Below are positions 8,461 through 15,778 of a stretch of 42,348 nucleotides of DNA, piece by piece; the first letter of the stretch is position 1, and the number at the start of each line of letters is the position of its first letter. Location: positions 1 to 42,348 of the forward strand of contig CAZUZS010000043.1 in NCBI GenBank assembly GCA_964624795.1. Reading direction: 5' to 3'. The notes beneath the pieces are model-generated. The model was not told where the DNA came from. It did no database searches and saw nothing but the letters and a program-made list of their open reading frames with translations. The DNA comes from CAZUZS01 sp964624795. Lineage in GTDB: Bacteria > Calditrichota > Calditrichia > RBG-13-44-9. A program made the position numbers and the translations under genes.

Positions 8461-9294
8461 TCAATCCAGCAATCGTTGTGAGCGGGCCCAATCGTAGAAA
8501 CCCTGCTCCAACTGCTCGAACGAATCAATTACATAAAGCAGCGGTTGCATATGCCACACATCGTATTCCTGCTCTGCCATCGTTTTCGGATCGAACGGAC
8601 GTTTTTCCACCTTGTCGGTGAGGGAATGCAGCGTTTCGCCGTAGGAGGAGATGATCCCATTCCCATAGATCCGCAAACCTTTCGGCGTATCGATTAGCCC
8701 AAACTCCACCGTAAACCAGTAAATTCTTTCCAGTCGGCGGCGGTTTTGACCTTCCGCATGAAAGGCGGCCTCACCGATTTTCTGATAAAAGTCGGCAAAC
8801 GCCGAATTGGTAATCATAGGCGTGTGCCCGAAGATGTCGTGAAACAGATCGGGAGCCGGGGTGTAGTCCAACTCGTGCCGGGGGCGGATGTAATCGGTGG
8901 ATGGAAATACCCGCCGTTTGAGGCGCGAGAAAAAATCGCCCTCGAAAAGCAGGCCGGGCACCCGCGCCACCTGCCAGTTGGTGGTGCGCTGCAACACTCT
9001 GCCCACATCTCCCAGGTACGGTATTTTGTCTTCCGGAAACTCCATCATCTTCAAGCCGTCCAGATACTCCTGGCAGCCGCGGCCCGGCAGGATTTCCCGT
9101 TGGCGCTTGTACATGATTTTCCAGGTCTCGTGTTCCTCCCCGGTGTACTCCGGGTATGTGATTTCATCACCTTCCGGCGCCGGGCCGTCCAGTCTTATGG
9201 GAACGCAGCGCGGATCAAGCCCTTCCTTTCCCGCCTTTTCAAACGCCGACAGCGATTCTTTATCTTTCGCTTCTTTATTTTTATGAACACTCAT
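8461..9294 (-). CDS. phhA: Phenylalanine 4-monooxygenase
   Basis: 277 aa, the size of bacterial single-domain phenylalanine hydroxylases. It uses O2 and tetrahydropterin to turn phenylalanine into tyrosine. The aromatic amino acid hydroxylase signature PDLFHDIFGHTP carries the iron ligands H152 and H157, and the third ligand E197 lies in WFTVEFGL. Other conserved blocks are FPSTDYIRPRHELDYTPAPD and SSYGETLHSL. Start ATG 9294 has GGAGAAAGAAA upstream. It lies 190 bp after the acyl-CoA synthetase gene, on the same strand as the homogentisate genes, which fits feeding phenylalanine into tyrosine degradation. A pterin carbinolamine dehydratase is not seen nearby. Confidence 0.95.
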   Translation of the reverse strand: MSVHKNKEAKDKESLSAFEKAGKEGLDPRCVPIRLDGPAPEGDEITYPEYTGEEHETWKIMYKRQREILPGRGCQEYLDGLKMMEFPEDKIPYLGDVGRVLQRTTNWQVARVPGLLFEGDFFSRLKRRVFPSTDYIRPRHELDYTPAPDLFHDIFGHTPMITNSAFADFYQKIGEAAFHAEGQNRRRLERIYWFTVEFGLIDTPKGLRIYGNGIISSYGETLHSLTDKVEKRPFDPKTMAEQEYDVWHMQPLLYVIDSFEQLEQGFYDWARSQRLLD

Positions 9295-9323
9295 TTTCTT
9301 TCTCCTTCTTTATTTTCTTTTTT

Positions 9324-9475
9324 TTGACGGGATGAACAGGATTCACATGATGATATATGCTACCGAAATGCCATGCAACTGGAAATCCGGCAAGAATCAC
9401 CTGTGAAGCATTTGCAGCTTTCTTCCTTTCACAAATCAGAGGTCAAAATCCCACTAATCCTGTAAATCCTGTCAA
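9324..9475. repeat. Inverted pair of TTGACAGGAT-type repeats
   Basis: TTGACGGGATGAACAGGATT (9324-9343) and the reverse complement of TTGACAGGATTTACAGGATT (9456-9475) face each other across about 110 bp with no convincing gene. A third copy occurs at 33349-33379. The arrangement is like a small non-autonomous element with terminal inverted repeats, or two independent insertions of the same repeat. It fills the phhA to acyl-CoA synthetase gap. Confidence 0.55.
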
Positions 9476-9484
9476 CCCAAAATA

Positions 9485-11461
9485 TCAAACCGCACTTCTG
9501 ATTGCCTCAACCGTAGCCGGATCTTCGATGCTGCTGAGATCGCCAGCCTCTTCCTTCAGGTAAGCGGAGCGAATCACCCGGCGCATCACCTTCGCGTTGC
9601 GGGTCTTTGGCAGCGCAGTGGTGAACAAAACCGTTTTCGGTTTGAGCGGTTTGCCAAGTTCTTCGGTGACCAGATCAATCAAGTCCCGCCGCAAATCTTC
9701 AGAAGGAGCAGTCTCCGGGTTGAGCACGCAAAAAACCACCATTTCCTGCCCCTTTATGGAATGGGGAACACCGATCGCCGCCGATTCGGTGACATCCTGA
9801 TGCGAGTTCACAATCGATTCCACCTCCGCCGGTCCCAGGCGTTTGCCGCTCACTTTGATAGTATCGTCGCTTCGCCCCAGGATGTACCACAACCCGTCCT
9901 CATCGATGGCGGCGTAGTCGCCGTGCACCCACACTCCGGGGAAACGGTTCCAGTAAGTATCCAGGTAACGCTGGCGATCTTTCCAGAAGCCGCGGGTCAT
10001 GCCGATCCACGGCTGGCGGATGACCAGCTCGCCCACTGCGTTTCGCACCGGCTTCCCGTTATCATCCACTACATCGGCATCCATTCCGGGCACCGGCCCC
10101 GAAAATGCCCCTGGCTTGAGCGGCTTGTAAAAATTGCCGGACAGGATGCCGCCGCTGATCTCGGTTCCGCCGGAGTAATTGAGGATTGGTTTCCGGCTTT
10201 CCAGCACATTCCGGAACAGCCACAGCCAGGATTCCGGATCCCAGGGGCTGCCGGTTGAGCCTACCATTCGCAGACTTGATACATCATATTTTTTTACCGA
10301 CCCGCCATCCTGTGCCTTCAGAAGCCGGATAAGTGTGGGCGAAACTCCCAGGTGGGTCACACGATGATTTTCAACCAGCTTCCACACCCGGTTATTGTCC
10401 GGATAATTGGGAGCGCCGTCGTAAAACATCAGGGTGGCGCCGATAAGCAGCGTGCCGAAAACCTCCCAGGGACCCATCATCCAGCCCATATCGCTCATCC
10501 AGTACATGGTATCGTTGGGCTTCAGATCCATTGCATAAAAGATGTCCTGCGCCGCCTTCACCGGAAATCCGCAGTGAGTGTGAATCGCGCCCTTCGGTTT
10601 GCCGGTAGTGCCGCTGGTGTAGATAATCATCAGAATATCTTCAGCGCCGGTCTGCTCGGTTTCGGCTTTGGGAGATTGCCCCGGAATCAAATCGTCCCAC
10701 CAGACATCCCTTCCCTTTTGCCAGGGGACGTTTTCCAATCCCGCGCGGTTGACGATAATGACATTTTTCACCGAAGGAACGTTCTGCAGCGCTTCATCGG
10801 CGATTGATTTCATGGGGATTTTCTCGCCGCGGCGAAACGTACCATCTGCGGTGAAAAGCGCTTTGGCCCCGGCGTCCTGGAGCCGGGTAGCCACAGCCGC
10901 CAGCCCATAGCCGCTGAACAGCGGGAGAATAATGCCCCCGATTTTGATAATCGCCAGAAAGGCGACTGCGAGCTCGGGGATCATCGGCATGTAGAGACCG
11001 ACCGCATCTCCCTTGCCGATTCCGAGGCTTCGCAAAGCGTTGGCACAGCGATTTACCTGCTGGAAAAGATCGGTATAAGTAAGCGCCCTGGTTTGGCCTT
11101 CCTCTCCTTCCCAGCGCAGCGCCAGGCGGTCTTTATTGGGTGTGTTCTGCCACTTGTCAAGGCAGTTGTGAATGATGTTCATCTTCCCGCCAACACACCA
11201 GCGGGGGAACTGAATCCCTTCCGAAAGATCAACCACCTTTTTATATGGAGTGTAAAATTTTATGTCCAGATCATCCAGCGTTGCATTCCAAAACCACTCC
11301 AGTTCCCGACGGGAGCGCTCCATCAGCGTTTCATAATCCGGGATTTCATAGCGGTTCATGAATCGCTGCAGGTTGCTGTTACGAATCCATTCCGGGTTGG
11401 GCTGCCACACGATTTTCTGTCCGAATGGGTATGTTTCGGTTTTTTCTGCGCTGCCGGACAT
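9485..11461 (-). CDS. AMP-forming acyl-CoA synthetase (acetyl-/acetoacetyl-CoA synthetase-like)
   Basis: 658 aa from ATG 11461, chosen because GGAAGGAGG sits at 11466-11474; the longer open frame would run into hmgA. It has the acetyl-CoA synthetase N-terminal cap (RWCVGGKMNIIHNCLDKW), the P-loop YTSGTTGKPKG at residues 281-291, the A5-type motif YSGGTEISGG, and the C-terminal YILGRSDDTIKVSGKRLGPAEVE hinge read in two parts. The C-terminal catalytic lysine motif PKTRNAKVMRR is present. It adenylates a short carboxylate and transfers it to CoA. Lying 85 bp after homogentisate dioxygenase, acetoacetate from tyrosine breakdown is a sensible substrate, but acetate or propionate cannot be excluded by sequence. 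Confidence 0.88.
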   Translation of the reverse strand: MSGSAEKTETYPFGQKIVWQPNPEWIRNSNLQRFMNRYEIPDYETLMERSRRELEWFWNATLDDLDIKFYTPYKKVVDLSEGIQFPRWCVGGKMNIIHNCLDKWQNTPNKDRLALRWEGEEGQTRALTYTDLFQQVNRCANALRSLGIGKGDAVGLYMPMIPELAVAFLAIIKIGGIILPLFSGYGLAAVATRLQDAGAKALFTADGTFRRGEKIPMKSIADEALQNVPSVKNVIIVNRAGLENVPWQKGRDVWWDDLIPGQSPKAETEQTGAEDILMIIYTSGTTGKPKGAIHTHCGFPVKAAQDIFYAMDLKPNDTMYWMSDMGWMMGPWEVFGTLLIGATLMFYDGAPNYPDNNRVWKLVENHRVTHLGVSPTLIRLLKAQDGGSVKKYDVSSLRMVGSTGSPWDPESWLWLFRNVLESRKPILNYSGGTEISGGILSGNFYKPLKPGAFSGPVPGMDADVVDDNGKPVRNAVGELVIRQPWIGMTRGFWKDRQRYLDTYWNRFPGVWVHGDYAAIDEDGLWYILGRSDDTIKVSGKRLGPAEVESIVNSHQDVTESAAIGVPHSIKGQEMVVFCVLNPETAPSEDLRRDLIDLVTEELGKPLKPKTVLFTTALPKTRNAKVMRRVIRSAYLKEEAGDLSSIEDPATVEAIRSAV

Positions 11462-11546
11462 TTTTCCTCCTTCCTGATTTCCTTGTTTTGTCGGCGATGG
11501 GAATCGCATCCCACCAGTCGGGGTTTCCTCCCCCAGCCCGTGCCTG

Positions 11547-12701
11547 CTACTCCATCCAGCTATACGGATATTTGGGATCGTCAACTTCCATTGCATCCCG
11601 TCCAATAGTTAGCGGCCGAAAGGTATCCAGCATCACCGCATATTCATTGGTACCTTTTTTTCCGATGGAGCCTTCATAGCGGCCAGGCTGCGGGCCGTGC
11701 GCAATTCCGTACGGGTGAATCGTAATGGAACCCTCGCTCACGCCCTTGCGGCTCATGAAATCCCCTTCCACATAATACAGCACCTCATCGCTGTCCACAT
11801 TGCTGTGATTGTAGGGAGCGGGAATGGCCTCCTCATGAAAATCGAACGGGCGTGGGCAGAATGAACATATCACGAAGCCGTTGGCCTGGAACGTCTGGTG
11901 CACCGGCGGCGGCTGATGAATTTTGCCCACGATAGGCGTAAAATCGCGGATGTTGAAAATCCACGGGTAGTAGTAGCCGTCCCAGCCAACCAGGTCGAAC
12001 GGATTCTGCGCAAGGGTGTATTCCTGGATGCCACGGTCGAGCTTCAGCAGGAACTGGAATTTCCCTTCCGCATTCACCGGCTCCACGAATTCCGGCACCC
12101 GGAGATCGCGCTCCGAATATGGTGCATGTTCCAGAAGCTGCCCGAATTCATTGCGGTAGCGGTTTGGCGGCTCCACCATTCCGGCGGATTCGATGACCAG
12201 GAAACGGTTGGTGTCGCTCTGTAATTCCAGCTTGTACAGCACGCCGCGGGGGATCACGATGTAATCTCCGGCTCTGTACTCCAGCCTGCCAAAAACGCTG
12301 TGCAGCACTCCCTTCCCGTGATGCACAAACAGCACTTCATCGCCGATTCCGTTACGGTAAAAAAAATCGCCCTGCTCGTCGGGCGCCACGGTCATGATCG
12401 CCACATCGTGATTAAATGCCAGCACCCGGCGACCCGAAATCCAGTTTCCTTTGGGCTGGAATTTGAGAGTCTCAAAATGATGATGCCGGTGCTCTTTCTC
12501 CTCTGCCCGCAGGTATTCGATTCTCTTGAATTCTCCCACCTGCGAAATGCGGGTAGGCGGTCGCAAATGATACAGGTTGGAATAGATGCTGGAAAATCCT
12601 TCCCGGCTGGCATGTTCTTCATGATACAGGTTTCCGCCGGCATCACGATGCTGAATATGCCGCTTGGGCGGGATACTTCCCCGCTTTATGTAAAATGGCA
12701 T
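11547..12701 (-). CDS. hmgA: Homogentisate 1,2-dioxygenase
   Basis: 384 aa, the compact bacterial form. It opens the ring of homogentisate to maleylacetoacetate with Fe(II) and O2. The N-terminal block (MPFYIKRGSIPPKRHIQHRD) is typical, and the C-terminal cupin carries likely metal ligands H299 and E306 (PYNHSNVDSDEVLYYVEGD) and H335 (HPYGIAHGPQPG). GWDGYYYPWIFNIRDFTPIVG is a strong family block, split here around residue 250. Start ATG 12701 has CGGAGGAATG upstream. It follows hpd by about 210 bp in the same direction, so product and substrate enzymes are adjacent. Maleylacetoacetate isomerase and fumarylacetoacetase are not in the window. Confidence 0.93.
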   Translation of the reverse strand: MPFYIKRGSIPPKRHIQHRDAGGNLYHEEHASREGFSSIYSNLYHLRPPTRISQVGEFKRIEYLRAEEKEHRHHHFETLKFQPKGNWISGRRVLAFNHDVAIMTVAPDEQGDFFYRNGIGDEVLFVHHGKGVLHSVFGRLEYRAGDYIVIPRGVLYKLELQSDTNRFLVIESAGMVEPPNRYRNEFGQLLEHAPYSERDLRVPEFVEPVNAEGKFQFLLKLDRGIQEYTLAQNPFDLVGWDGYYYPWIFNIRDFTPIVGKIHQPPPVHQTFQANGFVICSFCPRPFDFHEEAIPAPYNHSNVDSDEVLYYVEGDFMSRKGVSEGSITIHPYGIAHGPQPGRYEGSIGKKGTNEYAVMLDTFRPLTIGRDAMEVDDPKYPYSWME

Positions 12702-12794
12702 TTTTCATTCCTCCGTTTTGAATTGTACAAAATTTCTGTGCTTACGAATAATTTCGTTTTTCATGCGATCTCGGTAATATGTTAAAGTCGCAAT

Positions 12795-12869
12795 GTCATT
12801 TCGAGGAGATTGCGACGAGAAATCTTTTCTTGTTGATGCTTAAAGATTTCTCCCTTCGGTCAAAATGAC
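12795..12869. repeat. Hairpin-forming intergenic repeat (GTCATTTCGA type)
   Basis: Outer arms GTCATTT (12795-12801) and AAATGAC (12863-12869) and inner arms GAGAAATCTTT (12817-12827) and AAAGATTTCTC (12842-12852) form a nested inverted repeat between hpd and hmgA. The inner 11-bp stem is perfect. This text (GTCATTTCGA, GAGAAATC, TTCGGTCAAAATGAC) is of a kind seen scattered between genes in many bacteria. It may affect coupling of hpd to hmgA. Confidence 0.6.
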
Positions 12870-12913
12870 AATACTGATTCGTACCACACAAGGATTGACT
12901 CCTATTTTTGTCC

Positions 12914-14005
12914 TTACAGATTACCGCGTTTTTCCTGCTCTCGCTCGATGGCCTCGAACAACGCTTTGAAGTTGCCCTTCCCGAAGCTCTTGGAGCCTTT
13001 GCGCTGGATTACTTCGTAAAACAGCGTCGGCCGATCCTGCACCGGTTTGGTGAAGATTTGCAACATGTAGCCGAATTCATCCACATCCACCAGGATGCCG
13101 TTCTCTTCCAACTGGTCGATATTTTCATCCAGGTTGGGCACCCGCCGGGGGATCTCCTCATAGTAGGCGTGCGGAACTTTAAGGAACTCCACCCCTTTTT
13201 TCATCATGGTGGAAATGGTATCGACGATATTATCGGTGCTCATGGCGATGTGCTGCACACCGGGGCCGGAATAATACTCCACGAACTCCTCGATCTGCGA
13301 TTTTTTCAATCCTGCCGCCGGTCGGTTGATGGGCATCTTGATAATTTCTTTGGGATCGGCAACCACCACCGAGCGCAGGGCGCTGAATTTGGTGGAGATG
13401 TCCTTGTCGTCGGCGCTCCAGAAACGGTGAAATCCCAGCACGCCCTCGTACCACTCGGCGATCTTTTGCATCTGGCCTTCCGGTTGGTTTCCCACAAAAT
13501 GATCGATGAAATTCAGACCGACCGGCTCGGTTTTCAGCGGAGATTCATACGGCACAAATCCCGGCAAAAAGACGCCGTTGTAGGAATCCCGCTGCACAAA
13601 AGTGTGAATGGTATCGCCGTAGGTGTGAATTCCGCCCATCGTCACCGATCCCTGATGGTCGCGGTATTCTTTGGGATCGTGTGCATTGGGGGCGCCCTTT
13701 CCGATGGCATATTTCCAGGCCGCCCTGGCATCGTTCACCCGGAAGGCAACATCCAACACGCCATCGCCATGCAGCATGAGATGCACATTGAGTGGCGAAT
13801 TAGCCAGCAGCGGCGAGGTGACGACAAAAAATATGTCCTTTTGGCGCAGCGCGTAGGAAACCCGATCCCTTGTTCCGGTTTCCAGGCCGCGGTAAGCAAA
13901 AGGCTCGAAGCCAAATTGCGTCTGGTAATAGTGGGCGGCCTGTTTGGCATTCCCCACAATAAACTCCACATAATCTACTGCCGAAATTTCATAAGGAACT
14001 TCCAT
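12914..14005 (-). CDS. hpd: 4-hydroxyphenylpyruvate dioxygenase
   Basis: 363 aa, two vicinal-oxygen-chelate domains. It converts 4-hydroxyphenylpyruvate to homogentisate. The three iron ligands of the C-terminal domain are visible: H169 (NFIDHFVGN), H252 (GVQHIAMST) and E331 (TLFYEVIQR). The C-terminal KGSKSFGKGNFKALFEAIE helix that gates the active site is complete. Start ATG 14005 has AGGAGGAGG upstream. It is the first gene of a leftward set hpd, hmgA, acyl-CoA synthetase and perhaps phhA. A terminator-like hairpin lies in its leader. Confidence 0.96.
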   Translation of the reverse strand: MEVPYEISAVDYVEFIVGNAKQAAHYYQTQFGFEPFAYRGLETGTRDRVSYALRQKDIFFVVTSPLLANSPLNVHLMLHGDGVLDVAFRVNDARAAWKYAIGKGAPNAHDPKEYRDHQGSVTMGGIHTYGDTIHTFVQRDSYNGVFLPGFVPYESPLKTEPVGLNFIDHFVGNQPEGQMQKIAEWYEGVLGFHRFWSADDKDISTKFSALRSVVVADPKEIIKMPINRPAAGLKKSQIEEFVEYYSGPGVQHIAMSTDNIVDTISTMMKKGVEFLKVPHAYYEEIPRRVPNLDENIDQLEENGILVDVDEFGYMLQIFTKPVQDRPTLFYEVIQRKGSKSFGKGNFKALFEAIEREQEKRGNL

Positions 14006-14094
14006 CGAACCCTCCTCCTGAGCTATAGATGAAAAAATGTTGCTATTTATACGAAATATTGCTGCAATCTATCCAAAAGCAGGGCAAAAAAAAA

Positions 14095-14117
14095 TCCCGT
14101 GTTTGTTTCGCACGGGA
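14095..14117 (-). terminator. Strong Rho-independent terminator in the hpd leader
   Basis: TCCCGTG (14095-14101) and CACGGGA (14111-14117) make a 7-bp GC-rich stem with a 9-base loop. On the minus strand the stem is followed directly by nine T residues, a classic intrinsic terminator; on the plus strand it is followed by CTTTTT. No gene to its right reads leftward into it, so on the minus strand it can only act on transcripts heading into hpd, about 90 bp downstream. It is either an attenuator or a leftover terminator. Confidence 0.6.
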
Positions 14118-14335
14118 CTTTTTCACCAGGATGGATTTTTGCCAAAAAAACAAGAAAATATATCTAAAAATTGCTGAGAATCTATCATAAAATACTATAT
14201 GCTCACTTTTGCCTTTATGAATTATGAAAAACGACTTAAAATAATATAATGAATCTTCCTGTGATGCAAGGATTTTTTGGGTGGAGTAAAGACCTGGTCT
14301 GTGAGTGATATTTTGCCGCCGGCTGTTTTTTGATC

Positions 14336-14364
14336 TTGACATGTCCATGCTATTTTTCTACTTT
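14336..14364 (+). promoter_or_regulatory. Candidate sigma70-type promoter for the radical SAM gene
   Basis: TTGACA (14336-14341), a 17-bp spacer and TACTTT (14359-14364) fit a primary-sigma promoter. It lies about 125 bp upstream of the radical SAM start and points toward it. Not supported by conservation. Confidence 0.4.
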
Positions 14365-14396
14365 GGCTGCCATGATTTGGGGAATGGCATTTCTGT

Positions 14397-14418
14397 CCGG
14401 CTATTTTTTGATAGCCGG
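14397..14418 (+). promoter_or_regulatory. Hairpin in the leader of the radical SAM gene
   Basis: CCGGCTA (14397-14403) pairs with TAGCCGG (14412-14418) across an eight-base loop, followed by ATTTTCC. It lies between the candidate promoter and the start codon. The T-run is weak, so it may be a leader structure rather than a terminator. Confidence 0.3.
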
Positions 14419-14489
14419 ATTTTCCGGCAAAATGAAAATGGGTTTTTAAAGAACAGACCTTCCCCAAATTGCCTTTGACAGGAGAATTT

Positions 14490-15707
14490 ATGACGCATCA
14501 AAATAAAGAATTGGCAGCGAACGGAAGTTACGATTCAAATACAAAAGAAGATGTGCTGACCGAAGGCCAATCGCCGGCCGGGGGCAAGGAAAAGTTCACA
14601 ACCAGGGATTGGCTGTCGCATCTTGGGGGCTCGGTTCTGCCGCCCAATCCGCCGGCCCGCCCGGTATCACCTTTTGTCCCACGAGACATCAAACAGGCGG
14701 TCAACCTTCTGAAAATAGGCTCCAGTCTGGCGCTTTCGCTAATTCGGCGTAAACCGGTAATGTGGGGCAATCCGGTGGTTGCACAGGTTGAACCCACCAG
14801 CCTGTGCAACCTGAAATGCCCACTCTGCCCGGCAGGCAACGGGAGTCTCACCCGCGTGCAGGAACGCATGACCTTTGAAGATTTCAAAATCATGTGGGAC
14901 AAAATACCGGATTCCGTGCGGATGCTGATGCTCTGGAACCAGGGCGAGCCGTTTATCATCAAAGATCTCACCAGGATTATCCGCTATGCCAAAAAGCGGG
15001 ATGTCTATGTAGTGACCAGCACCAACGGGCACTATTTTCGCAAAGAGAAGATGGTGCGGGACACGGTGGAATCCGGCATTGACGAGGTCATCGTGTCGCT
15101 GGACGGCGCCGATCAGGAAGTGTATGAAAAATACCGGCGGGGCGGGAGGCTGGAGTGGGTGTTCGATGGCATCCGGCGGCTGGCAAGGATTAAACACGAG
15201 ATGCAAAGCCGCACCCCGCTTATCCACCTGCAATTCATTCTCATGCGGCAGAATATGCACCAGCGGAAGGATATGATCGAAATTGGCCGCAGGCTGGGTG
15301 CCGACCGGCTTTCCTTCAAAACGGTGCAGGTTACCGACTATGAAGGCGGCGCGGATTTTCTTCCGGACGATCCGGAGATAACCCGCTATGCCGGGCGAAC
15401 CGACTCCGGGAAATACATCACCCGCAAGCGAAAATTCTTCCCGGACGAGTGCCTGCGTTTGTGGTACAGCATCGTGATAAACAGCGACGGGCGGGTAAGT
15501 CCGTGCTGCTTCGACAAGGATGGGGATTATGCGTTGGGCAACCTGATTGATGAGGATTTTGAATCGCTGTGGCGGGGGGAAAATTACCAGGATTTCCGGC
15601 AGCACCTGCTGAACTCCCGTTACGATCTGGACATGTGTAACGACTGCACAGAAGGTTTGAAGGAGCTTTTCGTGCAAACTGTCGATTATCACCGGAAAAA
15701 GGAATAA
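14490..15707 (+). CDS. Radical SAM/SPASM domain protein
   Basis: 405 aa from ATG 14490, preceded by AGGAG (14480-14484). The radical SAM cluster motif is C106-N-L-K-C110-P-L-C113, preceded by VEPTSLC, with the glycine-rich LWNQGEPFI region after it. A C-terminal SPASM domain contains CLRLWYSIVINSDGRVSPCC followed by DYALGNL and MCNDC, enough cysteines for an auxiliary 4Fe-4S cluster. SPASM proteins modify peptides or cofactors, or act as anaerobic sulfatase-maturing-type enzymes. No precursor peptide, sulfatase or partner gene is next to it, so the substrate is unknown. The N-terminal 60 residues are polar and look disordered. It converges on the GH15 gene. Confidence 0.85.
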   Translation: MTHQNKELAANGSYDSNTKEDVLTEGQSPAGGKEKFTTRDWLSHLGGSVLPPNPPARPVSPFVPRDIKQAVNLLKIGSSLALSLIRRKPVMWGNPVVAQVEPTSLCNLKCPLCPAGNGSLTRVQERMTFEDFKIMWDKIPDSVRMLMLWNQGEPFIIKDLTRIIRYAKKRDVYVVTSTNGHYFRKEKMVRDTVESGIDEVIVSLDGADQEVYEKYRRGGRLEWVFDGIRRLARIKHEMQSRTPLIHLQFILMRQNMHQRKDMIEIGRRLGADRLSFKTVQVTDYEGGADFLPDDPEITRYAGRTDSGKYITRKRKFFPDECLRLWYSIVINSDGRVSPCCFDKDGDYALGNLIDEDFESLWRGENYQDFRQHLLNSRYDLDMCNDCTEGLKELFVQTVDYHRKKE

Positions 15708-15720
15708 ATTTGTATCTTCT

Positions 15721-15756
15721 CTCGCTTCCCCGGAAACTCAAATAGCTTCCGGCGAG
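15721..15756. terminator. Possible terminator between convergent genes
   Basis: CTCG...CCGGAA (15721-15735) pairs with TTCCGGCGAG (15747-15756), with a five-base bulge. It lies in the 71-bp gap between the radical SAM gene and the GH15 gene, both of which end here. Confidence 0.35.
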
Positions 15757-15778
15757 GAGGAAAAAATCAAAGCCAAAA

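Noticed and set aside
11462..11605. N-terminal extension of the acyl-CoA synthetase
   Set aside because: Would overlap hmgA; the internal ATG 11461 has an excellent ribosome site and the family N-terminus.
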